Source of the DNA: SFLA01 sp964485815
Lineage (GTDB): Bacteria; Bacillota; Clostridia; Oscillospirales; CAG-382
Length of the DNA: 64,000 nucleotides
Direction of reading: 5' to 3'
Assembly: GCA_964485815.1 (NCBI GenBank)
Contig: CAZAJX010000002.1
Span: 22,074 to 86,073 of the forward strand
Under the pieces are notes generated by a model. It was given only the letters and a program-made list of their open reading frames with translations, was not told the origin of the DNA and ran no database searches. The translations under genes and the position numbers were made by a program. Position 1 is the first letter of the stretch; the number at the start of each line of letters is the position of its first letter. Shown here one piece after another: positions 24,371 to 32,463 of this stretch.

Positions 24371-25849
24371 TTAGTTACTGTCGGGAGAAACGCTGTAGTT
24401 GGGCGCTTCTTTGGTTATATAAATATCGTGAGGATGAGATTCCTTAAGACCTGCGCCGGTAATTCTTACGAAGCGTGTCTTTGTCTTAAGCTCTTCAATA
24501 GTTGCGGTACCGCAATATCCCATACCGGAACGAAGACCGCCCATAAGCTGGAATACGGTGTCTGCAAGATAGCCCTTGTAAGCAACACGACCCTCAACGC
24601 CTTCGGGTACAAGCTTTTTATTGTTTGCCTGGAAGTATCTGTCCTTACTGCCGTTGTTCATAGCGGAGAGAGAGCCCATACCACGGTAGGTCTTGAACTG
24701 TCTGCCCTGATAAATTTCGGTTTCGCCCGGAGCTTCATCACAGCCTGCAACGAGAGAGCCGACCATAATAACGTTTGCACCTGCCGCAATACCTTTAACG
24801 ATATCGCCGGAATACTTCACGCCGCCGTCACCGATAATGGGAACGCCGTACTTGGATGCAACCTGATAACAATCGTAAATAGCGGAAACCTGAGGAACAC
24901 CGATACCGGAAACAACACGGGTGGTACAGATAGAACCGGGGCCGATACCTACCTTTACGCAGTCTGCGCCCGCTTTGATAAGAGCTTCTGTAGCCTCACC
25001 TGTAGCAACGTTACCTGCGATAAGCTGACACTCGGGGAACGCTTCCTTAACCTTACGGCAAGCTTCTATAATACCTCTGGAATGGCCGTGAGCGGAATCA
25101 AGAACAAGTACGTCTGCACCAACTTCAAGGAGGGCTTTAGCACGCTCAAGAACATCCTTGGTTGCGCCGATTGCGGCTGCACAGATAAGTCTGCCCTGAG
25201 CATCTTTTGCCGCATTGGGATATTTCAGTGCTTTTTCAATATCTTTAATAGTGATGAGTCCCTTAAGGTTACCCTCATCATCTACGAGAGGAAGCTTTTC
25301 TATTTTGTTTCTGCGAAGGATCTCCTGTGCTTCTGCAAGAGAAGTTCCCTCTTTTGCGGTAACAAGGTTGTCCTTTGTCATAACCTCTTCGATACGGATA
25401 TCGAAGTTATCAAGAAAGCGTATATCACGGTTGGTAAGAATACCGATAAGCTTGCCGTTTTCACAAATTGGAACACCGGAGATACGATATTTGCCCATAA
25501 GCGCATTTGCATCATAAACATAGTGATCCTTGGAAAGATAGAAAGGCTCGTTTATAACGCCGTTTTCACTTCTCTTTACGCGGTCGACCATATCAGCCTG
25601 CTGCTGAATGCTCATATTCTTATGGATAACACCGATACCGCCTTCACGAGCGATAGCGATCGCCATACGAGTTTCGGTTACGGTATCCATTGCCGCCGTC
25701 ATAAGAGGAATGTTAAGCGTAATTTTTTTGGTGAGCTGTGTTTTGATATCTACGTCCGCGGGAAGCACGTTGCTTTCTGCAGGGATAAGCAAAACATCAT
25801 CGTAAGTAAGACCCGATTTAGCAAACTTTTCACTGTATTCGTTTCCCAT
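24371..25849 (-). CDS. guaB: IMP dehydrogenase
   Basis: Oxidises IMP to XMP with NAD, the committed step of GMP synthesis. The 492-residue protein has two CBS motifs (residues about 95-210, e.g. YRISGVPICENGKLIG), LVLDSAHGHS, AGNVATGEA, the catalytic loop GIGPGSICTTRVVSG with its Cys, GDGGVKYSGDIVKG, and GMGYCGTATIEEL. ATG 25849 follows AAAGGAGCTAACATT. First gene of guaB-glyA. Confidence 0.97.
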   Translation of the reverse strand: MGNEYSEKFAKSGLTYDDVLLIPAESNVLPADVDIKTQLTKKITLNIPLMTAAMDTVTETRMAIAIAREGGIGVIHKNMSIQQQADMVDRVKRSENGVINEPFYLSKDHYVYDANALMGKYRISGVPICENGKLIGILTNRDIRFLDNFDIRIEEVMTKDNLVTAKEGTSLAEAQEILRRNKIEKLPLVDDEGNLKGLITIKDIEKALKYPNAAKDAQGRLICAAAIGATKDVLERAKALLEVGADVLVLDSAHGHSRGIIEACRKVKEAFPECQLIAGNVATGEATEALIKAGADCVKVGIGPGSICTTRVVSGIGVPQVSAIYDCYQVASKYGVPIIGDGGVKYSGDIVKGIAAGANVIMVGSLVAGCDEAPGETEIYQGRQFKTYRGMGSLSAMNNGSKDRYFQANNKKLVPEGVEGRVAYKGYLADTVFQLMGGLRSGMGYCGTATIEELKTKTRFVRITGAGLKESHPHDIYITKEAPNYSVSPDSN

Positions 25850-25943
25850 AATGTTAGCTCCTTTATATTTAAAAATTTAATTAAAAACTACGTTGAAAAT
25901 CTACCGAATTAAACAAAAATCGATAAATGCTTGTATTTGATAT

Positions 25944-25973
25944 ATAATAACATAAGAGGATACTTCAAGTCAA
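25944..25973 (-). promoter_or_regulatory. guaB-glyA promoter
   Basis: Minus strand TTGACT (25973-25968), 18-bp spacer, TATTAT (25949-25944); leader about 90 nt, A+T-rich, without a purine-riboswitch-like structure that I can see. Confidence 0.5.
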
Positions 25974-26002
25974 TGAAAAAATTACACAAATAAGGAGAAA
26001 AA

Positions 26003-26809
26003 ATGAATGGTTTTATAAGACGAATAAACCATTTTGTGTCCCGCGTGGGAAAACACAACTTGTCTGCCTATGCGGCACAAACTGCGTTTTTCGTACTGCT
26101 TGCGTTTTTCCCCTTCAGTATGCTCGTACTGGAAGCACTTAAATATCTCCCATTTTCCAAAGAAGAGTTTTTATCTTTAATACTCACGATAACACCGTCA
26201 TCTTTGGGAGATACGGTAGAAAATATTATAAACGAGCTTTATGCAAGACAAAACAGGCTTATTCCTATTACTGCTATTGCGGCTTTGTGGTCTTCGTCAA
26301 AAGGGATTTATTCGCTTATGCGCGGATTAAACGAGGTTTACGGCTGTACCGAAAAAAGAAGCTATATTAAAAGACGGTGTTATGCGGTTTTTTATACGAT
26401 AGTATTTATTACTGCACTCGTGTTCACGATCGGTCTTATGCTGTTGGGAGAATGGTTTATTGAAGAAATCGTTGTTAAATTTGGTTTTAAGGCGTTGCTT
26501 ATCGGAGTGAAAATGATAACCCAGGCTGCCGTGCTTTCCGTTTTGTTTTCGGTTATCTATTACTACTTCCCTGCTGAAAAAGTTTCACTCGCTTCCCACC
26601 TGCCCGGTGCTGTACTGTCTGCCTGCGGATGGGTAATCTTTACCGAGCTTTATTCCATATACGTTTCGATTTCGAATACAGATATTTACGGCTCGTTAAG
26701 CGCAGTGATGCTGACAATGCTGTGGTTGTATATCTGTATGTATATAATACTTTTGGGCGGAGAAATCAACGTGACTCTCGAAAGAATCCGCCGTGAGGAT
26801 AAAACTTGA
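26003..26809 (+). CDS. YihY/virulence factor BrkB family membrane protein
   Basis: 268 residues with about six TM segments. Family marks are LSAYAAQTAFFVLLAFFPF, LWSSSKGIYSLMRGLNEVYG, and GAVLSACGWVIFTELYSIYV with a final LYICMYIILLGGEIN. The family was once called ribonuclease BN; it has no established enzymatic role and is regarded as a membrane transporter or envelope protein. ATG 26003 follows AAGGAGAAAAA. Its last codons overlap the -35 box of the next gene. Confidence 0.9.
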   Translation: MNGFIRRINHFVSRVGKHNLSAYAAQTAFFVLLAFFPFSMLVLEALKYLPFSKEEFLSLILTITPSSLGDTVENIINELYARQNRLIPITAIAALWSSSKGIYSLMRGLNEVYGCTEKRSYIKRRCYAVFYTIVFITALVFTIGLMLLGEWFIEEIVVKFGFKALLIGVKMITQAAVLSVLFSVIYYYFPAEKVSLASHLPGAVLSACGWVIFTELYSIYVSISNTDIYGSLSAVMLTMLWLYICMYIILLGGEINVTLERIRREDKT

Positions 26810-26833
26810 CAATATCGGCAGTTATGTTATAAT
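26806..26833 (+). promoter_or_regulatory. Promoter of the GHL10 gene
   Basis: TTGACA (26806-26811, overlapping the stop codon of the YihY gene), 16-bp spacer, TATAAT (26828-26833). Confidence 0.7.
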
Positions 26834-26853
26834 CGAAGCAAACGGAGGTCATT

Positions 26854-29256
26854 ATGAAAAAAACACTGATTTTCTTTTTAGCTATAACTATAATTTTAAC
26901 GGGACTAAACACCGTTACACTTGCCGATAACGGCGGAACCGAAATCAAATTCAATGAATACAACGCGTTGCTTTCTTCTACCGGAATAGCCGTATTCGAT
27001 TCAGCCTACGGAGCGAAAAACACGGGAACAGACGAAAATTATTATGAAGTTATCGTTGCTGACGGCGCGGTTACGTCTGTTGGCTGTAACGACAGTGAAA
27101 TTCCCGAAAACGGCTTCGTTATAGCCGCAAAAGGCGAAAGATACAAAAACAAGCTCGCTGAAATTATTACCGGTGATTATTGTATTGTTGATCATGCAGC
27201 ATCCGTAATTCTGATTATCGGAGAAAATTATGATCCCTTCTATGAAAAGACAGTTTCTTTCGATAAATATAATTCTATCCGTACCGCAAATACTATTGTG
27301 ATATATAACAAGGGTGAAACCACCGAAACCAATATCTGGGGTAACGAAGTATGCGTTGATAAAAACGGATACGTTATCTCTATCGGCGGTAATGACAACA
27401 AAATTCCCGAGGGTGGATTTGTTATCAGCGCAGTAGGTGCCGACCGTATCGCAGAGCTTAACGATGCGGCTGAAATAGGATTACAAGTGAAGATAGATGA
27501 CGGCAAGAAGACGATCACCTTTGCATACAATCCCGAAAGTGTAAAAGCCGCAGTAAAGATAAAATTGGATGACGCTGTACTGCAGCTTGAAGCCGCTGAC
27601 CGAGAGTACCGTCTTATTGATTACAAAGCCGCGGAAGAGCGTATCGAAGCATTAAAAAAGTACTATAACGACGTTTGTGCGAGCGTTGAAAATAACGAAA
27701 CCGCAAAAGCTATTGTATCCGCAAACAATTTTGATAAATATTATGATACGTTGTATCTTTTGTTAGAAGAATCACCTGCGGTTGAAGGTAGAGCGCTGTG
27801 GCTCCGTCCTTCAGGACTCACCGATGCTGCGGCAGTCGCCGCGCGGGTTGCCGAGATAAAGGCTATGGGCTTTAATATAATTTGTCTTGAGCTGTTCTAT
27901 GACAGCACCTTCATATGCCCCATGCCCGAGGACGGATATTTTATACAAAATCCCTCGCTTAAAGGATTCGATCTTTTGCAGGCGTTCATTGACGAATGTG
28001 CAAAGCAAGGCATGGAGCTTCAGGGATGGCTTCCCGTTTACCGTGTCAGTTATGGCACAAGCACTTATTACGAGCAAAGTCTTGCCGTCCAAAAGCCCGA
28101 ATGGCTGTGTATGAACAAAAAAGGTGAAAATTTTGTATACAACGAATACGGAAACGGATATTTTATAGATCCTGCCAACCAAGAAGCAACCGATTATTTG
28201 TTGTCCGTGTACGAACATCTACTTAAAACATACCGCCTTGACGGCTTGCAACTGGATTATATACGCTATCCTATCGCCACGGGAGAGGATTTCGGCTATA
28301 CCGAAACTGCAAGAAACGAATTCAAAAAGCAATACGGTACAGACCCTGTTGACATTCCCGTTGGCGGAAAGTTGTGGACAGAATGGGTTGAATACCGAAA
28401 CGGACACGTTACGACCCTCGTGAAAAAGATAGTCGCAACAGTAAACGATCTTTCTCCTATGACCACCGTTTCCTGCGACGTTGCTCCCAATCTTACCGAC
28501 AGCGCAACCTCCCATCTGCAAAACGCAAAGCTTTGGATGAACGAGGGCTTGATAAACATTGCATATCCGATGGCGTACGGCACAAACGTTGTTGAGATGT
28601 ACGCAGGTTATACTGTCGAAGCCTGTGGGGATAAAGTGTTTGCTTATATAGGTGTAGGCGATTACGGGGCGGACATTTTTATCGAACAAATCCGTCAAAG
28701 CAGAAAAGCGGGAGCCGACGGTTTTGCATTTTTCGCATATTCTCAATACGTTTCCGGCAACTACGGAAGCAAGATCGCTTCGACGATTTTGAATAAATCC
28801 GCACTTTCTCCCACATACAACTGCAAAGCCGCCGCGGCAGCGCAGTTGAACACCGTTATTTCAAGACTTGAGTTAATGAAGGACGTTGTTGACGCCACGG
28901 AATTAAAAGCTTATACAGATAAAATCAGCGGGCTTCTTACCGCGCTTGAAAGTGAAAAGCTTTCCGAAAACGCCGATGAGATCATCGCGCTCTGCGATAA
29001 CTTCCCCGAGCCTTCCGATATAACCGCCGCCTCGGTGCTTGAGAGCGATCTTAAAACGCTGAAAAAGATCGTTTTAAATAACAAAGACGATTACCGCACC
29101 TTTACGGTTAACAATGAAAACTCCGTAACAGACAGCGATAACGCTGCAGTAAGCGGTTTCCCCGCGTGGGGCTATGCAGTTTACGGGGTGATCGCGCTTG
29201 CAATTATCGGCGCAGTTATTGTTATTGCAGACAGGAAAAAGAAAAACACCAAATAA
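26854..29256 (+). CDS. Exported, membrane-anchored GHL10 (DUF187) glycosidase-like protein
   Basis: 800 residues: signal peptide (LIFFLAITIILTGLNTVTLA), two repeats of an 85-residue domain at about 25-190 (GFVIAAKGERYKNKL and GFVISAVGADRIAEL), then the TIM-barrel glycosidase-like domain from about residue 310 (RALWLRPSGLTD, MGFNIICLELFYDS, GLQLDYIRYP, WMNEGLINIAYPMAYG). The C-terminus has a TM helix (VYGVIALAIIGAVIVIADRK) with KKKNTK. GHL10 proteins include glycosidases acting on cell-surface polysaccharide; the substrate is not known. ATG follows CGGAGG. Confidence 0.85.
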   Translation: MKKTLIFFLAITIILTGLNTVTLADNGGTEIKFNEYNALLSSTGIAVFDSAYGAKNTGTDENYYEVIVADGAVTSVGCNDSEIPENGFVIAAKGERYKNKLAEIITGDYCIVDHAASVILIIGENYDPFYEKTVSFDKYNSIRTANTIVIYNKGETTETNIWGNEVCVDKNGYVISIGGNDNKIPEGGFVISAVGADRIAELNDAAEIGLQVKIDDGKKTITFAYNPESVKAAVKIKLDDAVLQLEAADREYRLIDYKAAEERIEALKKYYNDVCASVENNETAKAIVSANNFDKYYDTLYLLLEESPAVEGRALWLRPSGLTDAAAVAARVAEIKAMGFNIICLELFYDSTFICPMPEDGYFIQNPSLKGFDLLQAFIDECAKQGMELQGWLPVYRVSYGTSTYYEQSLAVQKPEWLCMNKKGENFVYNEYGNGYFIDPANQEATDYLLSVYEHLLKTYRLDGLQLDYIRYPIATGEDFGYTETARNEFKKQYGTDPVDIPVGGKLWTEWVEYRNGHVTTLVKKIVATVNDLSPMTTVSCDVAPNLTDSATSHLQNAKLWMNEGLINIAYPMAYGTNVVEMYAGYTVEACGDKVFAYIGVGDYGADIFIEQIRQSRKAGADGFAFFAYSQYVSGNYGSKIASTILNKSALSPTYNCKAAAAAQLNTVISRLELMKDVVDATELKAYTDKISGLLTALESEKLSENADEIIALCDNFPEPSDITAASVLESDLKTLKKIVLNNKDDYRTFTVNNENSVTDSDNAAVSGFPAWGYAVYGVIALAIIGAVIVIADRKKKNTK

Positions 29257-29270
29257 TATTTAACTTCACC

Positions 29271-29300
29271 AAAAAAGAGTGGATTTTTCCACTCTTTTTT
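29271..29300. terminator. Bidirectional terminator between GHL10 and the 68-residue gene
   Basis: AAAAAAGAGTGGA (29271-29283) pairs with TCCACTCTTTTTT (29288-29300), a perfect 13-bp stem with U-tracts on both strands. Confidence 0.9.
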
Positions 29301-29314
29301 TCAATATTATATTC

Positions 29315-29521
29315 TTATTTTAAAAAAATTTTAATTCCTTTAAGGCGCATAAAGTGGTTGGATAACCGTATTTCTTTACCGCCTGCATCAAAAAGATTGG
29401 TATATCCGTAGGTTTCAACGTATTTTGCTTCGGTTTCGGTGCCGTCCGACCAACGGATGATCACGGTTTCGCCCCCATCAAGAACAAGAGGACCGACAAG
29501 TCTGCTCATATTGAGTATCAC
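29315..29521 (-). CDS. Small hypothetical protein, 68 residues
   Basis: Not recognised. The predicted cytosolic peptide begins at GTG 29521 (MILNMSRLVGPLVLDGGE) or at ATG 29509, and contains ETVIIRWSDGTETEAKYVET and a basic end. An AAAAAGGG purine tract is near the GTG; spacing to the GTG is short. The bidirectional terminator at its 3' end supports a real convergent gene. No membrane segment or metal motif is seen. Confidence 0.6.
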   Translation of the reverse strand: MILNMSRLVGPLVLDGGETVIIRWSDGTETEAKYVETYGYTNLFDAGGKEIRLSNHFMRLKGIKIFLK

Positions 29522-29560
29522 TTCCCTTTTTCCGGAGATAATATATCCGGGTGATTATAA

Positions 29561-30277
29561 TTGAAAAAATATACTTTGATAAGTTTAATCGGCTTTACCG
29601 CAGCCGCAATCTGTTTTACAACAACTGCCGTGGTCAACAAGCGGGACGGCGCAAAAGGAGAAGAATATCGATATACGGTGAATATCAACAACGCATCCGG
29701 TAAAAGCTACGATATCTACGGCGGAATGATGGAAAATCTGGCGAGTAAATATTCCGATATATGCGGTTGGATAAACGTTGAAAAAACGAAGATAAGTTAT
29801 CCTTTGCTGTTAACTACCGATAATGAATATTACGTCAGAAAAGCTTATGACGGCTCCTATGATAAAAACGGTTCGATAATCGTTGATTACCGCCTGAAAA
29901 GCGATCTTACCGAAAACAGAAATATAATTCTGTACGGCCATAATATGGCATCGGGAAATATGTTTGCATACCTTGCAAACCCCGAAAGGTTTATAAATGC
30001 GGAGATAGAAATATATTCAAACGGTAAACTGGCAATATACAAGCCCTATTCCGCATATATCGAAGGCGGAAACGAATTTATAAAAACCGTTTTTCACAGC
30101 GAGGACGAGCTGAACAGCTACGTTGAAACGGGAAAAAGCAAATCAATGATCGATTTCGGCGTTACACCCGGAGAATCGCCTTATCTGCTTACGATGATAA
30201 CCTGCGAAAGCAATTTCGGGCTGGGAGATAAGAGAATAGTTATTCATGCGGTACTAACCGAGATGATTTCTCCTTGA
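29561..30277 (+). CDS. srtB: Class B sortase
   Basis: A membrane-anchored transpeptidase of 238 residues. After an N-terminal TM (LISLIGFTAAAICFTTTAVV) it has the sortase B features: DICGWINVEKTKISYPLL, HNMASGNMF with catalytic His127 (NIILYGHNMASG), the catalytic Cys215 in TMITCESNFG and Arg225 in KRIVIHAV. It would attach proteins to the cell wall. TTG 29561 is the start, after GGGTGA. No obvious sortase substrate is adjacent. It converges on the acyltransferase with a 38-base overlap. Confidence 0.92.
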   Translation: MKKYTLISLIGFTAAAICFTTTAVVNKRDGAKGEEYRYTVNINNASGKSYDIYGGMMENLASKYSDICGWINVEKTKISYPLLLTTDNEYYVRKAYDGSYDKNGSIIVDYRLKSDLTENRNIILYGHNMASGNMFAYLANPERFINAEIEIYSNGKLAIYKPYSAYIEGGNEFIKTVFHSEDELNSYVETGKSKSMIDFGVTPGESPYLLTMITCESNFGLGDKRIVIHAVLTEMISP

Positions 30278-31274
30278 CACGGGATGTAAGCTCCTTTATG
30301 CCGATAATTGCCAATCCGAAAACGATGGAAGCGGCCGTTGCGGCGAAAAACTCTTCGTTATAGCTTAATTCGGAAAAGAGATACAGGAAAAACGTATGTG
30401 AAAAGTATATATATGTGGATAATCCACGCAGTATTTTAAAAGGCTTGCTTGGCAAACGGGACAAAAGCTTGGTATTAACCGATATCCAGAACAGGAAAAG
30501 AGCCGCAAAGAATACGGATATATACATTCCCATTCCCTTTGATGTGATCGCAAATTCTTCTATTATAAGTACTTCCGCCACCATGCCAAGGGAAGAAAGA
30601 GCAAATCCCAGCCAAGCAACCGGCTGTTTAAGCTTTAATGAATGGGTTGCAAGTAAGGCGCCCAAGGCAACATAGATGAATCCGAAGAAGATGCCGTTAC
30701 GTGTCGTACCGAATACGGTATAATAATCCTTTGCGTATTCGGAAATGAATTCAAAATTAATAAGCGGTTTATAGAATGAATGGAATGCACAGCCGATGAT
30801 ATACAAGGGTACGGAGATAGCAAAGATAAGTTTTGTGGACATTCCCGCCCGGAAAAGACCGTACACGAGCAAAACCGCAAAAACCAAAGCAGGCAAAAAC
30901 CAAAGCTGACGGTAGCTTCCTTCGAAGAATATAAGTTTGATCCACTTCGTGAGAGATACCTTACCTTTGTTCCAGTTAATAATTGCGGGTATGTATATCA
31001 AAGTGCAAGCGGCGTACAGAAGTGTCATTCTGGTAGCGTATTTCGCAACACGCTTACCAAAGTTGTTGTCGGTTGAATGCCTGAACAAAAAGAACGCTGC
31101 GGCTGTAAAAAAGAAGGGAACCGCAATACGGCCGATAACATCGGAAATAAGCATATCAGCTACAGCGTTTCCGCGCATAAAATGAGCGTGGATAGCTACA
31201 ACGAATATACTCATTATAAATTTGACTAAATCGGTAAAATTACTACTTTGTGATGAAGGATCATTCTGTTTCAT
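30240..31274 (-). CDS. Acyltransferase 3 family membrane protein
   Basis: 344 residues, about ten TM segments, with the family start FTDLVKFIMSIFVVAIHAHF holding the conserved His in TM1, then FFFTAAAFFLF and RQLWFLPALVFAVLLVYG. Such proteins O-acetylate or otherwise acylate sugars and polymers at the membrane. ATG 31274 follows GGAGCAACAA and the codon overlaps the 3' end of the preceding carboxypeptidase gene by 14 bases, so the two are translationally linked. This suggests a role in cell-envelope modification. Confidence 0.85.
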   Translation of the reverse strand: MKQNDPSSQSSNFTDLVKFIMSIFVVAIHAHFMRGNAVADMLISDVIGRIAVPFFFTAAAFFLFRHSTDNNFGKRVAKYATRMTLLYAACTLIYIPAIINWNKGKVSLTKWIKLIFFEGSYRQLWFLPALVFAVLLVYGLFRAGMSTKLIFAISVPLYIIGCAFHSFYKPLINFEFISEYAKDYYTVFGTTRNGIFFGFIYVALGALLATHSLKLKQPVAWLGFALSSLGMVAEVLIIEEFAITSKGMGMYISVFFAALFLFWISVNTKLLSRLPSKPFKILRGLSTYIYFSHTFFLYLFSELSYNEEFFAATAASIVFGLAIIGIKELTSRVKEKSSRLVPHE

Positions 31275-32337
31275 TTGTTGCTCCGTAATAATCTGAATAT
31301 AGTTTAATACAATCGTTAATGGGATCATATTTTGCGCCGCCGACTGTTACGACGATGTACTTTTCACCGTTTTGTCCCATAGCCATACTTGCAAGACAAT
31401 GCCTTGTTTCTACAAGATAACCGGTCTTTCCGCCGAGGACTGTCATATTGGGAACGGAATCGTTATCGATTCTTGTAAACATAGTACTGAAAAAATAATA
31501 TCCATCTGAGTTCTTCGGAGTAGGAGGCGTTGTATACTCTGCCGTAGATAATATCTCACGCGCAAGAGGAATTGACATGGCATAATCCAGCATAAGAGCA
31601 ATATCGCCCAAGGTGGAGTAATTTGAAACATCATACAAGCCGCTTGTGTTGGTAAAATGAGAATCAACACAACCGATCTCTTTGGCAGTTTCGTTCATAA
31701 GCTCAACGTAAGCTTCTTCGCCGCCTGCAACTATATCTGCTATTGCGGCAGTTGCATCTGCCGCCGAAAGTAAAATTGCACCGTACAGCAGATCCTTGAA
31801 AGTAACGGTATCTCCTGCGGAAATGCCGGACATACTTGCTCCCGCCAAATAGTATTTATTTATAAGACGGTAATCCATTACGTATTCGAAATCAACATCC
31901 ACACCGCTTTGGACTGCAACGATAAGTGTCATTATCTTTGTCATGGAAGCGGGATAAATGCGCTGAAGATGGTTTTTCCCACCAAGCACCTGCCGTGTTG
32001 TAGCATTCACAATAATACCGTAATCCGAGCTTATAACGCTTGACAGATTATCAACCTTACCGTATATCCAAGGTGTGGGAAGGGCGATAACCGGAGTTTC
32101 GGATTCTTCTGCTTCCTCGCTGACAATATCCTCTGCGGATTCTTCTGAGAGTGATTCCTGAGGCGAGCTCACTGTATCATTAACGGTATCCTTTTTGAAA
32201 ACGTTTATCAGTGTTGAAATAACGATAACCGCAACAAGCACAGCCGACAGTATCCGTACGATGGGTATGCTCCAAATCAGCTTAAGCTTTTTTATGACAG
32301 CCGAAAACGCAGGATTATCAAAAAAACTTTTTTTCAT
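31261..32337 (-). CDS. D-alanyl-D-alanine carboxypeptidase (S11 family)
   Basis: Removes terminal D-Ala from peptidoglycan stem peptides. 358 residues: TM helix at about 23-46, acidic Ser/Glu linker (55-80), then the S11 catalytic domain with SMTK (Ser131, Lys134) and KTG (304-306). The SxN motif expected near 191 reads S-A-A (LLSAADATAA), so its Asn is replaced by Ala. ATG 32337 follows AAGGA at 7-base spacing. First gene of a pair with the acyltransferase; its promoter is back-to-back with that of the GH35 gene. Confidence 0.88.
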   Translation of the reverse strand: MKKSFFDNPAFSAVIKKLKLIWSIPIVRILSAVLVAVIVISTLINVFKKDTVNDTVSSPQESLSEESAEDIVSEEAEESETPVIALPTPWIYGKVDNLSSVISSDYGIIVNATTRQVLGGKNHLQRIYPASMTKIMTLIVAVQSGVDVDFEYVMDYRLINKYYLAGASMSGISAGDTVTFKDLLYGAILLSAADATAAIADIVAGGEEAYVELMNETAKEIGCVDSHFTNTSGLYDVSNYSTLGDIALMLDYAMSIPLAREILSTAEYTTPPTPKNSDGYYFFSTMFTRIDNDSVPNMTVLGGKTGYLVETRHCLASMAMGQNGEKYIVVTVGGAKYDPINDCIKLYSDYYGATNETE

Positions 32338-32365
32338 ATAACTGTCCTTAAAAGATTTATAGTTC

Positions 32366-32394
32366 ATTATACAACAAAATATTGCTTTTTTCAA
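32366..32394 (-). promoter_or_regulatory. Promoter of the carboxypeptidase gene
   Basis: Minus strand TTGAAA (32394-32389), 17-bp spacer, TATAAT (32371-32366). Its -35 lies 5 bases from the divergent GH35 -35. Confidence 0.6.
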
Positions 32395-32398
32395 TACC

Positions 32399-32428
32399 TT
32401 GACAAAAAGGTGAAAAATATGTTAGACT
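32399..32428 (+). promoter_or_regulatory. Promoter of the GH35 gene
   Basis: TTGACA (32399-32404), 18-bp spacer, TAGACT (32423-32428). Confidence 0.55.
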
Positions 32429-32463
32429 CTGTTCGTAATTTTAATTAAAAGGCAGAGAGAAGT

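Noticed and set aside
24428..25912. 494-codon ORF antisense to guaB
   Set aside because: guaB has complete family motifs; the opposite frame is open by codon bias alone.
26854..29256. GHL10 protein as a sortase substrate of the neighbouring sortase B
   Set aside because: The C-terminus has a TM helix and basic tail but no recognisable NPxT/LPxT-like motif before the helix.
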